Assembly: GCF_000497575.1 (NCBI RefSeq)
Contig: NZ_APJI01000013.1
Location: 124,001-188,000, forward strand
From: Afipia sp. OHSU_II-C1
Lineage (GTDB): Bacteria; Pseudomonadota; Alphaproteobacteria; Rhizobiales; Xanthobacteraceae
Direction of reading: 5' to 3'
DNA: 64,000 bases
Positions within the stretch are counted from its first letter, which is position 1. Each line of letters starts with the position of its first letter. The notes beneath the pieces are model-generated. The model was not told the origin of the DNA, ran no database searches, and saw only the letters and a program-made list of their open reading frames with translations. The position numbers and the translations under genes were made by a program. This document shows positions 1-8,831 of the stretch, piece by piece.

Positions 1-70
1 CTGCGGCCTCGACCTGTTGTTCGCGTACATCAAGTTCTTCGGCGATCCGTTGAGATATTGTCTTTGCCAC
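1..70 (-). CDS. tex: Tex transcription accessory protein, N-terminal fragment
   Basis: Only the first 23 codons are in the window; the gene runs off the left edge. Translating the minus strand from a GTG at 70 gives a peptide beginning MAKTISQRIAEELDV and continuing REQQVEAA, which resembles the start of Tex, the S1-domain RNA-binding protein. An AAGGAAG ribosome-binding site lies about seven bases before the GTG, which supports this start. Nothing beyond the N-terminus can be checked here, so the call rests on recognition of a short conserved segment. Confidence 0.72.
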   Translation of the reverse strand, partial: MAKTISQRIAEELDVREQQVEAA

Positions 71-251
71 GCAGCGTCTTCCTTAGCGAGAAACCGCGTT
101 CGTGAATCGTGACCGCGGAAACGGCTTATGGACCACAGATCGGCGATTCATCAACCCCATTGCGAAGGAAAATGGATCTGTGGATGAGCTATGCCGACTT
201 CGACCCGCAGTTGTCGCACCTCTGCTGCTGACGAGATAACGGGAGGAAAGG

Positions 252-893
252 ATGGCGATCATGTTCCTGATGGATGGGCCGGAGCATGCCAAATTCACGC
301 TTCTTCTTGCGCATGGCGCCGGCGCGGCGATGGATTCAGCCGCCATGACGGCGATGGCGAAGATCCTGGCTGAATCCGGTTTTCGCGTTGCGCGCTTCGA
401 ATTCGATTATATGGCGAGCCGCCGCACATCCGTTGGCCGAAAGCCGCCCCCGCGTGCCGACAAGCTGAAGCCGGAGTTCGTCGCTGCGATTGATGCGCTC
501 GATGTGAAAGGGCCGCTGATTATCGGCGGCAAGTCCATGGGTGGCCGCGTCGCAAGCATGGTCAGCGATGAGCTTTATGCGTCCCGGCGAATCTCAGCTC
601 TTCTTTGTCTGGGTTATCCGTTCCACCCGCCGGGTAAACCCGACCAGCTACGGACCCAGCATCTTGCTGAGATTAGAACGCCAACCCTGATTGTGCAGGG
701 GACACGCGATGAGTTCGGCTCTCGGGAAGAGGTCCGGTCGTACGATTTGTCGAAGAGCATCGACATCCTCTGGCTGGAAGACGGCGATCACGATTTAAAG
801 CCGCGAAAAAGTGTATCGGGCTTTTCAGCAGCCGATCATTTGAGGACCCTCGGTAAGGCGGTCGCGTCGTGGGCCGACAAGATCGTCAGCTGA
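252..893 (+). CDS. Alpha/beta hydrolase of the KANL3/Tex30 type
   Basis: A 213-residue single-domain alpha/beta hydrolase. The oxyanion loop HGAG is at residues 21-24 and the nucleophile elbow GGKSMGG places the serine at 95. Asp153 (TRDEF) and His180 (DGDHD) complete a plausible Ser-Asp-His triad. The family (COG3571-like) has few characterised bacterial members, so the substrate is unknown. The ATG at 252 follows a strong GGAGGAAAGG site. It is convergent with the next gene, with only 11 bases between stop codons. Probably cytoplasmic, since no signal peptide is visible. Confidence 0.8.
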   Translation: MAIMFLMDGPEHAKFTLLLAHGAGAAMDSAAMTAMAKILAESGFRVARFEFDYMASRRTSVGRKPPPRADKLKPEFVAAIDALDVKGPLIIGGKSMGGRVASMVSDELYASRRISALLCLGYPFHPPGKPDQLRTQHLAEIRTPTLIVQGTRDEFGSREEVRSYDLSKSIDILWLEDGDHDLKPRKSVSGFSAADHLRTLGKAVASWADKIVS

Positions 894-904
894 GTGCTGG
901 CCGA

Positions 905-1792
905 TTACCGCAGCGGCATTGGCGGCCGCGGAACGCTGGTGTCGCCGGGTTGCGGCGGAAGCTGCGTAGGCGCTGGTGGCGGAATGTAGGCTTCGCGCTG
1001 TGCAGTGCCCTGCGGGTAAGGTTGCCGTTGCGAGTAGGTTGGCGGTGAATACGGCGTGGGACTTTGCTGGGCTACGGCGGGTGCACGCTGAGGTCGCGGC
1101 GGCGCTGGCTTCGATGCTTGCGTGGTGAGCTTGCGGCGCGCTTCGTGCTCTGTGGCTTTGGCGACGTCGCGGCTTAGCTGCGCCTGACCGGCCTGCAATT
1201 GCTCGACTGTTTGCTTCAGCGAAGCGATTTCACGCGTTATCGATTCGATCGACTGCGTAATCTCGGGAGGAACCACGCCCTGCGCAGGAGGTGCGTCCAC
1301 CGCCGCCGTGGCGGGAGCCGTCGCCGGCTGTGGCGTCGGTGCGGTCTCCGCTGCCTCCTGCGCGGGAGCTGGATCGGCGGCCGGTTGGGACGCGGCGGCT
1401 TGAGGCGCCGTGTTTTGCGGTTCAGCGGCGCTTTGCGCCGGAGCGGCCGCGCCTGGAATAAGTTGCGGCACCAGATCCGAAACTCTCTGCCTCGCTTCTC
1501 CCCCATAGGAATGCCAGGCTGCAGCTACAGCGATACCCGCGCAGACGATGACCAGGATGGTGCCGCGACGGCCCCCCGTGCGTGGTGTCAGATTGCGGAT
1601 GTCAGCGGTGTTGTCATTCAATGGATCTGCACGGAGCAATGGTTCAGCTGCCCGTTCCGGGGATACTGGAGACGGAACGTTGAGTCCGGATGGATCGGGC
1701 GCAAGACGTGGTGCCAGGTCACGGAGCTGCGCCACGATGACGTCGTGCGGATCGTCGGTTTGTGAATCCGCGTCTTGCAACTTGAATTGCAT
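905..1792 (-). CDS. Hypothetical membrane-anchored protein, proline/alanine-rich
   Basis: About 295 residues if read from the ATG at 1792, which has GGAGAG five bases upstream; the frame stays open to 1990 but that extension has no such site. An acidic N-terminal part is followed by one membrane segment near residues 67-84 (GTILVIVCAGIAV), then an Ala/Pro/Gln-rich linker, a short coiled coil (ITREIASLKQTVEQLQ) and a Pro-rich tail. This is the layout of an inner-membrane protein with a long periplasmic low-complexity arm. I do not recognise a functional family. It is a plausible real gene because reading-frame composition and start signals agree. Confidence 0.6.
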   Translation of the reverse strand: MQFKLQDADSQTDDPHDVIVAQLRDLAPRLAPDPSGLNVPSPVSPERAAEPLLRADPLNDNTADIRNLTPRTGGRRGTILVIVCAGIAVAAAWHSYGGEARQRVSDLVPQLIPGAAAPAQSAAEPQNTAPQAAASQPAADPAPAQEAAETAPTPQPATAPATAAVDAPPAQGVVPPEITQSIESITREIASLKQTVEQLQAGQAQLSRDVAKATEHEARRKLTTQASKPAPPRPQRAPAVAQQSPTPYSPPTYSQRQPYPQGTAQREAYIPPPAPTQLPPQPGDTSVPRPPMPLR

Positions 1793-2218
1793 GGGCTCTC
1801 CGTGGCGATGCGAGGTGCGATGCGTGGCGGACATTCTGGTTTGTCCGTGCACAGGGAGGCATCGCGCTTTGACCACACCAAGGCCGTACGATGAAAAGTA
1901 TGAGGCAGGGGAACCAGATTTTGCCTTGAGTGTCAGGTTCATGGGAGCCGATTTCCTGCGATTGGATGGAGCAGGATATCTGATCCCCAAGTGAGAAATT
2001 TGCGCTCAAGCTTGCATTCCATTTCGGAATTTATGTTCTTCTAGCGGACGCCGTAGAGCATCAGCAGGATTGAAGCATCGCCGCCCGCGCGGTTGGATTG
2101 CCTTTGGGCATCCAGCGGAGCGATACGATCGTCAGCAATGCGAAATACGTTGCGACGTCGTGACGTTAGTTCGTATGCTCGGATTTCCAGGCAGGCCAAC
2201 GTGCTCCGGGAGACGGTC
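1793..2218. other. Intergenic region between divergent genes, no gene seen
   Basis: This 426-base stretch separates the minus-strand membrane protein from the cbpA-like gene and should hold both promoters. Open frames crossing it on either strand encode nothing recognisable and lack ribosome-binding sites. A CTTGCA hexamer near 2018 followed by TTATGTTC resembles a weak heat-shock-type promoter, but I cannot support it beyond resemblance. Confidence 0.4.
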
Positions 2219-3124
2219 GTGAGAAATCCATACGAGGTTCTTGACGTTTCTCCGACGGCTTCTTCTGCGGATATCCAGAAGGCTTATCGAAAACTGGCGA
2301 AGAAGCTGCATCCGGACCTGAATCCGGGCGAAAAATCAGCCGAAGAAAAATTCAAGGAAGTCGCCGGCGCATATGATCTTCTCAGCGATGCTGAGAAACG
2401 GAAGCGCTTTGATAGTGGCGAGATCGATGCAACCGGGGCGGAACGCCCGCAGCACCATTATTATCGGGATTTTGCAACCTCGGACGAGGGGCATCATTAC
2501 GCGGACAGTTCCGGTTTTTCCGATTACATGGACACTGACGACGCGTTCGCTGAACTCCTGAAAAGGGGCCAAAGAGCGCGGGCGAACCGGCGTGGACGTG
2601 ATCTGCACTACACCTTGCTAATCGATTTTACGGATTCGATTACGGGTGCAAACAAGCGCCTGACGCTGCCGGACGGCGGCTCGCTCGACGTGAAAATTCC
2701 GCCGGGTTTGGTGGATGGACAGGTCTTGCGCCTGAAAGGCAAGGGAGCGCCAGGCACCGGCAAGGGTGAGCGCGGCGATGCCTTGATCGAGGTTGAAGTC
2801 GTGCCGGATCGGCGCTTCACACGCGAGGGGGACGACATATCTATAGAATTACCCGTCTCCCTATCCGAGGCCGTACTCGGAGGGCGGATTCGCGTCCCGA
2901 CGCCGACAGGCGATGTGTCGATGTCAGTGCCAAAAGGTTCGAATACCGGAACGACCTTGCGGCTGAGAGGGAAAGGCGCGCCCCGTCGCGGGGGCGGCCA
3001 AGGCGATCAGTTCGTGAAGCTGAAGGTGGTTTTGCCTAAATCGCCGGACCCCGAACTCGAGGCATTTGTCTCGAATTGGGAGGAGGGCAGGGAGTTCAAT
3101 CCACGTGAGGACAGGACGTCATGA
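2219..3124 (+). CDS. cbpA: DnaJ-class co-chaperone, CbpA type
   Basis: A 301-residue class-B J protein. The N-terminal J domain (about residues 3-66) contains the HPD motif in [10 protein letters not shown], which is needed to stimulate DnaK ATPase. The zinc-finger region of true DnaJ is absent, and two C-terminal peptide-binding domains follow ([12 protein letters not shown] onward). The GTG start at 2219 is chosen because GGGAG lies six bases upstream and the protein then begins with the normal [10 protein letters not shown]. Its stop overlaps the start of the next gene as ATGA, so the two are translationally coupled, as expected for a cbpA-cbpM pair. Confidence 0.9.
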   Translation: MRNPYEVLDVSPTASSADIQKAYRKLAKKLHPDLNPGEKSAEEKFKEVAGAYDLLSDAEKRKRFDSGEIDATGAERPQHHYYRDFATSDEGHHYADSSGFSDYMDTDDAFAELLKRGQRARANRRGRDLHYTLLIDFTDSITGANKRLTLPDGGSLDVKIPPGLVDGQVLRLKGKGAPGTGKGERGDALIEVEVVPDRRFTREGDDISIELPVSLSEAVLGGRIRVPTPTGDVSMSVPKGSNTGTTLRLRGKGAPRRGGGQGDQFVKLKVVLPKSPDPELEAFVSNWEEGREFNPREDRTS

Positions 3125-3396
3125 ACAAGCAGGAGTTTCTGTCTTATTCGGGTCTCCAGGCGCAGACGCTGGATATTTGGCTGGATCAGCAATGGATCAT
3201 TCCCGAAGAAACCGCCGCGGGCGTTCAGTTCTCCGATGTCGACGTTGCTCGTGCCCATCTTATCCATGATCTGAAAAACGATCTGGGAGCAAACGACGAG
3301 GGTATCGACGTCATTCTTCATTTGATGGATCAGCTTCACGGACTGCGCCGCGCGTTCGCGGAGTTGCAACGGGAGATTCAGAAGTCCTCACCTTAG
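3121..3396 (+). CDS. cbpM: Chaperone modulator CbpM
   Basis: A 91-residue MerR-like helical protein. In characterised systems CbpM binds the J domain of CbpA and blocks its activity. The sequence has the family layout: an N-terminal winged-helix-like part ([17 protein letters not shown]), then [17 protein letters not shown] and a C-terminal helix with [14 protein letters not shown]. It starts inside the stop codon of cbpA (ATGA overlap), which supports both the start and the partnership. Confidence 0.88.
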   Translation: MNKQEFLSYSGLQAQTLDIWLDQQWIIPEETAAGVQFSDVDVARAHLIHDLKNDLGANDEGIDVILHLMDQLHGLRRAFAELQREIQKSSP

Positions 3397-3456
3397 GTGC
3401 GAGATTTGCAGCGCAGGCTAGTCACCGAAGCTGCGAGCTAAGCCGGGAGATCCAAA

Positions 3457-3681
3457 ATGAGCGGAAGATTGGCCACGCTGGGACACGGCGAAATCGACCC
3501 CCTCATCCTGCAGGCGTTGGTACGCAAGCTTGTCGCGAAGAATGTCCTCTCGCCAGATGATGTCCGCGCTCTATTGTTTGAGGCGGCGACACGCCTCGAT
3601 CTCGTGGGCAGCAACCAGACGCCCCAGGCTGCGCAGATCATTGTTGAGGAAGACTTGGTGCCCGCGTTTCTTGGGGGATGA
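3457..3681 (+). CDS. Small hypothetical protein (74 aa)
   Basis: Begins with ATG at 3457 after a GGGAG site. The product is soluble, mostly helical by eye, and contains DPLILQALVRKLVAKNVLSPDDVRALL, a pattern of alternating leucines seen in small helical stress proteins of this group. No membrane segment or known motif is present. It lies 60 bases after cbpM on the same strand and may belong to the same transcript. Function unknown. Confidence 0.62.
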   Translation: MSGRLATLGHGEIDPLILQALVRKLVAKNVLSPDDVRALLFEAATRLDLVGSNQTPQAAQIIVEEDLVPAFLGG

Positions 3682-3719
3682 TTTTCAATGCACGCTAACT
3701 CAATGAGGAGGACGTTGTG

Positions 3720-3974
3720 ATGAAAGATCAGATCAAGGAAAACATGGAAGTCATCGGCGCTGATGGTGTCCACGTCGGTACAGTTGATCGCGTCGAAGGT
3801 GATCGCATCAAGCTCAAAAGAAGTGACAGCTTCGGGAAGCACGAGGGGCGTCATCATTACATCGAGAGGGGGTTTGTCGCCGGCGTAGAAGGGGACAAGG
3901 TGCGCCTGTCCGCGAATGCGGACATTGCCGTAACTCTGGAGGAGGAGTCGTCGGGTCGGCCCGTCAGGCTGTGA
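3720..3974 (+). CDS. DUF2171 domain protein
   Basis: An 84-residue protein with the DUF2171 pattern: IKENMEVIGADGVHVGTVDRVEG, then DRIKLKR, HHYIERGFV and DKVRLSANAD. It resembles the PRC-barrel-like beta fold used by small stress-associated proteins. GAGGAGG sits eight bases before the ATG at 3720; a GTG at 3717 is the other possible start. It follows the cbpA-cbpM group on the same strand. No biochemical role is established for the family. Confidence 0.78.
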   Translation: MKDQIKENMEVIGADGVHVGTVDRVEGDRIKLKRSDSFGKHEGRHHYIERGFVAGVEGDKVRLSANADIAVTLEEESSGRPVRL

Positions 3975-4061
3975 TGGATTCCTCGAGGCGGTCACGCGGG
4001 CAGCTCGTCGTTGACCCATCGCATTTCCGTATTTGGTGTGCCAATTAGGAAAGTCACCTCG

Positions 4062-4256
4062 ATGCAACAGTATGATCTCTACATTAACGCGAAAAAGCCA
4101 GCCATCGGCCTCTACGTGCGCAAAGGGACAAATCTTCCGGATCTCGCCGACAAGGCTGATTGGGTTTTTGATGGCAGTGCCGCACAAGACCTGCTTCCTC
4201 CGAGCGTCATAGAGGGCGTAGCAGCTTCCGGACACGCCTTTCGGGACATGGATTAG
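4062..4256 (+). CDS. Small hypothetical protein (64 aa)
   Basis: A short protein starting MQQYDLYINAKKP, with a central LYVRKGTNLPDLAD and a VFDGSAAQDLLPPSV segment. The ATG at 4062 is preferred over an upstream TTG because an AGGAAAG site precedes it. I recognise no domain. Its length, soluble composition and position downstream of the DUF2171 gene suggest another small accessory protein of the stress group. Confidence 0.5.
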   Translation: MQQYDLYINAKKPAIGLYVRKGTNLPDLADKADWVFDGSAAQDLLPPSVIEGVAASGHAFRDMD

Positions 4257-4416
4257 CCGGTGGCGCGATCCGGTTTGTTCTTCCAAGAGCGCGGCGCATC
4301 GAGGTTCGCCGCGATTGGCAGCGATGGACCCAATATTCTGGCGTCGCGTGCTTGGCGCGGATACGATGTGACTTGCACTTTTGCGCCCCGTTCGATGAAC
4401 TGGCGATGTGTTGCAA

Positions 4417-5502
4417 ATGGCATCGAACGGATCGAGTATGGTTTCAAATTTGCCGCCTCCCGTGTCCCAGTCGGTCGCTGCCAGGCTTACGCGTGCGGCA
4501 ATCTTCCTTGTCGTGACGATCAATCCGGGGCCATCTTCTGAAGAGGCCGTTCGCGGTCTGTGCGGCGATCTTTCCAGCCTGCTGCGCGGTGTGGGATTCC
4601 GCGATTTGAACGGACAGTTGTCCTGTATCATGGGGTTTGGCTCCGACGCCTGGGACCGGCTGTTCGGAACGCCGAGACCAAAGGACCTGCATCCCTTTCG
4701 TGAAATTCGTGGTGTGCACACCGCCGTTTCGACGGCTGGCGACATCCTCTTTCACATTCGTGCGGCGAGCATGGATTTGTGCTTCGAACTGGCAACGCAC
4801 ATTATGTCGCGGCTCGCCGGTGCGGTCGCCGCCGTGGACGAGGTGCACGGCTTCAAGTTTTTCGACGACCGCGATTTGATCGGATTCGTTGACGGGACTG
4901 AAAACCCAGTGGGACAAGCTGCCGAACTGGCCGCCCTTGTCGGCGATGAGGACACCGCCTTTTCCGGGGGCAGCTATGTGATCGTGCAGAAGTACCTGCA
5001 CGACGTGGAGCGATGGAACAAGGTGCCCGTCGAGGAGCAGGAGAACATCATCGGCCGGCACAAGCTGTCCGATATCGAACAACCCGACTCCATGAAGAAA
5101 CCCTATGCGCACAATGTTCTGACCTCGATCGAAGAGAACGGTGAGCAGCTTCAGATCCTGCGCGACAACATGCCGTTTGGCGAGGTGGGCAAGGGCGAAT
5201 TCGGTACCTATTTCATCGGTTACGCGCGGTCGCCTCATCGCATCGAGAAGATGCTGGAAAACATGTTTGTCGGTAACCCGCCGGGCACTTATGACCGTCT
5301 GCTTGATTTCAGCCGTGCGGTAACAGGATCTCTGTTCTTCGTGCCGACAGCGACGTTTCTGGACGACGTTGGTGCCGAGGTGCAGCCAGTTGCGGAGGGC
5401 GGGACGAAAGAGGCTCCTGAGCCTCGGCCAAAATCGGATGCACGTCCTGGCGATGGCTCACTCGGTATAGGATCCCTGAAGAAAGAGGCTGGACATGAAT
5501 AA
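4417..5502 (+). CDS. Encapsulated dye-decolourising peroxidase (DyP)
   Basis: A heme peroxidase of the DyP family, about 361 residues. The signature GFVDGTENP gives the distal Asp159, His232 (PYAHN) is the likely proximal heme ligand, and Arg249 (LRDNMPFG) is the distal arginine. After the catalytic domain an Ala/Pro/Glu-rich linker leads to a C-terminal GDGSLGIGSLKKE, matching the known encapsulin cargo-loading peptide (SLGIGSL at about residues 348-354). The last eight bases overlap the encapsulin gene. The start is uncertain: GTG 4408, ATG 4417 and ATG 4438 are all in frame. Confidence 0.93.
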   Translation: MASNGSSMVSNLPPPVSQSVAARLTRAAIFLVVTINPGPSSEEAVRGLCGDLSSLLRGVGFRDLNGQLSCIMGFGSDAWDRLFGTPRPKDLHPFREIRGVHTAVSTAGDILFHIRAASMDLCFELATHIMSRLAGAVAAVDEVHGFKFFDDRDLIGFVDGTENPVGQAAELAALVGDEDTAFSGGSYVIVQKYLHDVERWNKVPVEEQENIIGRHKLSDIEQPDSMKKPYAHNVLTSIEENGEQLQILRDNMPFGEVGKGEFGTYFIGYARSPHRIEKMLENMFVGNPPGTYDRLLDFSRAVTGSLFFVPTATFLDDVGAEVQPVAEGGTKEAPEPRPKSDARPGDGSLGIGSLKKEAGHE

Positions 5503-6301
5503 TCTCTATCGGCATCTCGCGCCCGTTTCGGAGGGAGCATGGGAGCAAATCGAGCAGGAGGCGTCCCGCACCCTCAAGCGTCATCTGGCAGCACGCCGTG
5601 TCGTTGACGTTGTCGGCCCGAAAGGATTCGATTTTTCCGCCGTCGGGACAGGTCATGTCAAGCAGATCCCGGCGCCTGGCGAGGGAATCCAGACCACGCA
5701 ACGCGAGGTAAGGGCGCTCGTTGAGTTACGTGTCCCATTCGAACTTACGCGACAGGCGATCGATGACGTAGAGCGCGGTGCAACGGATTCGGATTGGTCG
5801 CCCGTCAAGGAGGCGGCGAGGAAGATCGCATTTGCCGAAGATCGCTCCGTTTTCAATGGATATGCTGCGGCCGGAATTCAAGGCATCCGCGAAGGCAGCA
5901 GCAATGCCGTTGTGACACTTCCGGGCAGCGTGAAGGGCTATCCGGACGCTGTGGCGCAAGCCGTCAGCCAATTGCGCCTCGCGGGCTGCGATGGACCATA
6001 TGCACTTGTGCTTGGGGCGGGCGCATACGCAGCCGTGTCCGGCGGAAGCGACGATGGGTATCCGGTCTTTCATCATATCGAGCGTGTGGTGGATGGCGGG
6101 ATCATCTGGGCGCCTGCCATTGAGGGCGGGTTCGTGCTCACCACGCGCGGTGGGGACTTCGAACTGGATATCGGTCAGGACTTCTCCATTGGTTATCTCA
6201 GCCATTCCAGTTCAGTTGTTGAGCTCTATTTGCAGGAAACCTTCACGTTTCGGCAATTGACAGCCGAGGCGGCTGTTGCGCTTGTGACGGCAAAAAAATG
6301 A
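5495..6301 (+). CDS. Encapsulin shell protein (family 1, linocin-like)
   Basis: A 268-residue HK97-fold shell protein. The N-terminus MNNLYRHLAPVSEGAW, followed by ARRVVDVVGPKGFDFSAVGTG, is typical of family 1 encapsulins; the C-terminus (LTAEAAVALVTAKK) and length also fit. Such proteins assemble into a hollow icosahedral compartment that takes in proteins carrying the targeting peptide. The partner is the peroxidase directly upstream, whose 3' end overlaps this gene by eight bases; AAAGAGG within the peroxidase gene serves as ribosome-binding site. Confidence 0.95.
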   Translation: MNNLYRHLAPVSEGAWEQIEQEASRTLKRHLAARRVVDVVGPKGFDFSAVGTGHVKQIPAPGEGIQTTQREVRALVELRVPFELTRQAIDDVERGATDSDWSPVKEAARKIAFAEDRSVFNGYAAAGIQGIREGSSNAVVTLPGSVKGYPDAVAQAVSQLRLAGCDGPYALVLGAGAYAAVSGGSDDGYPVFHHIERVVDGGIIWAPAIEGGFVLTTRGGDFELDIGQDFSIGYLSHSSSVVELYLQETFTFRQLTAEAAVALVTAKK

Positions 6302-6334
6302 TTGCGTGGCTCATTGTGGAGAGGATGGTGATAC

Positions 6335-7624
6335 ATGGCCGGTCAGATGGCTGTTGATCCCTCCCGTCCACATGTCGTCATCGTCGGAGCCGGCTTCGGC
6401 GGGCTTGAGGCAACGCGGGGTCTTGCCGACGCACCTGTGCACATCACGATCGTTGACCAGCGCAACCATCATCTGTTTCAGCCGCTGCTTTACCAGGTCG
6501 CGACCGCAACACTCGCCACCTCGGAAATCGCCTGGCCTGTCCGTCATCTTGTCCGCAGGCAGGAGAATGTCACAACGCTGCTCGGGAGTGTCGCCGGCGT
6601 TAACATCGAGGCGAAGCAGGTGATGCTGGACGGCGAGGAGCCGATCGCTTTTGATGTCCTGATTTTGGCGACCGGGGCCCGCCATGCCTACTTCGGTCAC
6701 GACGAATGGGAGCCATATGCACCCGGGCTCAAGACGCTGGAAGACGCCACCAAAATCAGGCGGCGTATTCTGTCCGCGTTTGAGCAGGCCGAGTGGGAGA
6801 CGGACGCGGCAGAGCGTGCAAAATTTCTGACCTTTGTCGTTGTTGGCGCAGGGCCGACCGGTGTCGAACTTGCAGGCACCATCGCCGAGCTCGCGCGCGA
6901 CACGTTGAGAGGTGACTTTCGCAATTTCGATACAAGAAGCGCGAGGGTTGTTCTTATCGAAGCCGGACCTCGCATCCTCTCCAGTTTCAGCGAAGATCTG
7001 TCGGGCTATGCGCAACGGGCGCTGACGCGGCTCGGAGTCGAGATTAAACTTGGGCGCGCGGTTTCAAAGTGCGGAGAAGGCGGAGTTGAGCTTGACGGCG
7101 AATTCCTTCCCGCAAAGACCATCATCTGGGCAGCGGGAGTGGCTGCTTCGCCCGCCGCGGAGTGGCTGCATGCACCGGCAGATCGTGCAGGCCGGGTTCT
7201 TGTGCAGCCTGACCTGACGGTGCCGGGACATCCGAACATCTTTGTCATTGGCGATGCCGCGCATGTCGAAACGGCGGATGGAAAGCTGGTGCCTGGCGTG
7301 GCACCGGCGGCCAAGCAGGAGGGGCACTATGTCGCGGAGGTGATTCGAGCGCGGCTGAAGGGTGGCAGCCCAGGTGCGCCGTTCGCGTACAGGAACGCGG
7401 GCAACCTCGCCACGATTGGCAAGCGCGAAGCCATTGTCGATTTCGGCTGGATCAAGTTGAAGGGCCGCATCGCCTGGTGGATGTGGGGTATCGCTCACAT
7501 CTTCTTCCTGATCGGACTGCGCAATCGTCTTGCCGTCGCGCTGAGCTGGTTGTGGATCTATGTCAGTGGACAGCGCAGCGCTCGCCTTATTACGCAGGGC
7601 AACATCAGGAAGGGCGGGAACTAG
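6335..7624 (+). CDS. ndh: Type II NADH dehydrogenase (NDH-2)
   Basis: A 429-residue flavoprotein that transfers electrons from NADH to quinone without pumping protons. The FAD motif VVIVGAGFGGLEA is near residue 11, the NADH-binding VVVGAGPTGVELAG is in the middle, and FVIGDAAH closes the FAD site. A C-terminal hydrophobic stretch (WWMWGIAHIFFLIGL) is the usual membrane anchor. The ATG at 6335 follows GGAGAGG. It starts 33 bases after the encapsulin gene on the same strand, so co-transcription with the peroxidase compartment is likely but not shown. Confidence 0.88.
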   Translation: MAGQMAVDPSRPHVVIVGAGFGGLEATRGLADAPVHITIVDQRNHHLFQPLLYQVATATLATSEIAWPVRHLVRRQENVTTLLGSVAGVNIEAKQVMLDGEEPIAFDVLILATGARHAYFGHDEWEPYAPGLKTLEDATKIRRRILSAFEQAEWETDAAERAKFLTFVVVGAGPTGVELAGTIAELARDTLRGDFRNFDTRSARVVLIEAGPRILSSFSEDLSGYAQRALTRLGVEIKLGRAVSKCGEGGVELDGEFLPAKTIIWAAGVAASPAAEWLHAPADRAGRVLVQPDLTVPGHPNIFVIGDAAHVETADGKLVPGVAPAAKQEGHYVAEVIRARLKGGSPGAPFAYRNAGNLATIGKREAIVDFGWIKLKGRIAWWMWGIAHIFFLIGLRNRLAVALSWLWIYVSGQRSARLITQGNIRKGGN

Positions 7625-7665
7625 ACCCGTCCTATGCGCGGTGTTAACGGGGTTCGAGGCGAAGC

Positions 7666-8571
7666 ATGAAAGTCGCAGTGATGGGCGCCGGAGCCGTCGG
7701 TTGCTATTTCGGCGCGATGCTTGCTAGGGCGGGGCATCTCGTGACCTTGATAGGCCGGTCCCAGCATGTGGAGGCGGTCAAGCAGCACGGTCTGTTACTC
7801 GAACATCGTGATTTCAGGGACCACGTGCAGGTTGCCGCGACGACTGACGCCATCGGTGTTGCGGGCGCGGATGTCGTTCTGTTCTGCGTGAAATCGGCTG
7901 ATACGGAAGCTGCCGGACGGCTGATCGCTCCGCATCTGAAGCAGGGTGCGGTGATCTTGTGCCTGCAGAACGGCGTCGACAACGCGGACCGCCTGCAAAC
8001 GACGATCGATCAGATTGCCGTGCCTGCGATCGTCTACGTGGCGGCTGAAATGGCTGGACCAGGTCACGTCAAGCATCATGGCAGGGGCGAATTGATTGTA
8101 GGGGCCTCTCCATCAAGCACTGATCTCGCTGCAACCTTCACACAGGCTGGCGTACCTACTGTGGTCTCTGACAAGGTTATCGATGAACTCTGGATCAAGC
8201 TGATCACGAACTGTGCGTACAATGCGCTGTCGGCGGTAGCGCAGTTGCCTTATGGGCAGTTGTTCGAGGTCAGCGGTGTAACTGAAGTTGCCAGGAGCGT
8301 CGTCGCGGAATGCACTGCGGTCGCATCGGCCCTGGGCGTTGCCGTGCCGGGAAACATCAGTGAAACCGTTCTGGCACTGGCCAACTCGATGCCAAACCAA
8401 TACTCATCCACGGCTCAGGATCTGGCGCGCGGCAAGAAAACCGAAATTGACTATCTGAACGGATATGTCGTGCGGAGGGGCGAGGAGCTTTCGATTCCGA
8501 CGCCAGCCAACCGGGCGCTTCTTGTCATGGTCAGGCTGCTTGAAGAAAAAGCCCGGCGAACGCTTCGGTGA
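7666..8571 (+). CDS. panE: 2-dehydropantoate 2-reductase family protein
   Basis: A 301-residue member of the ketopantoate reductase family (NADPH-dependent reduction of ketopantoate to pantoate). The N-terminal Rossmann motif is VAVMGAGAVGCYFGA. The conserved KSADT, ELWIKLITNCAYNALSAV (catalytic Lys and Asn) and GKKTEIDYLNGYV segments are all present. Several paralogues usually occur in this bacterial group and act on other 2-oxo acids, so a pantothenate role is not certain. Its 3' end abuts the remnant of another gene. Confidence 0.8.
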   Translation: MKVAVMGAGAVGCYFGAMLARAGHLVTLIGRSQHVEAVKQHGLLLEHRDFRDHVQVAATTDAIGVAGADVVLFCVKSADTEAAGRLIAPHLKQGAVILCLQNGVDNADRLQTTIDQIAVPAIVYVAAEMAGPGHVKHHGRGELIVGASPSSTDLAATFTQAGVPTVVSDKVIDELWIKLITNCAYNALSAVAQLPYGQLFEVSGVTEVARSVVAECTAVASALGVAVPGNISETVLALANSMPNQYSSTAQDLARGKKTEIDYLNGYVVRRGEELSIPTPANRALLVMVRLLEEKARRTLR

Positions 8572-8741
8572 GCCAGCTGCTGCTGCGTCGCCTGGCTTCC
8601 GGTGATCTTGTCGGGGTTTGGGAAGCTTTTAGCAGCGCGACTTCTTACTGGCTGGTTGGTGCAGAAAACAGGGCTGACGATCCGCGGATATCGGCTTTCC
8701 GTTCATGGATCCTCAACGAGGCCGCGGCGTCGTGGGCATGA
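8568..8741 (+). pseudogene. Remnant of a GcvA-like LysR regulator (C-terminal 57 codons)
   Basis: The 57-codon frame from 8568 to a TGA at 8739-8741 encodes a peptide with SYWLVGAENRADDPR and then ISAFRSWILNEAA. This closely resembles the last 50 residues of GcvA-type LysR regulators (pattern YxLV...A..P.I.AFR.WLL.EA). No DNA-binding domain or effector domain exists upstream; the sequence before it is the intact panE-like gene in another frame. I read it as a decayed regulator left by a deletion that brought panE next to it. Confidence 0.65.
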
Positions 8742-8831
8742 TGATCGTCTGGTGAGAGTTTGCTGTTGTCAGATCAAGACCCTTGCTGATATTGCGCGCA
8801 TCACTCCTGCTGTTAACGAGAGGCGCGCAGA

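Noticed and set aside
3438-4745. Minus-strand frame (435 codons) across the small genes and the DyP start
   Set aside because: It overlaps four plausible plus-strand genes, has no recognisable motif and no good start site.
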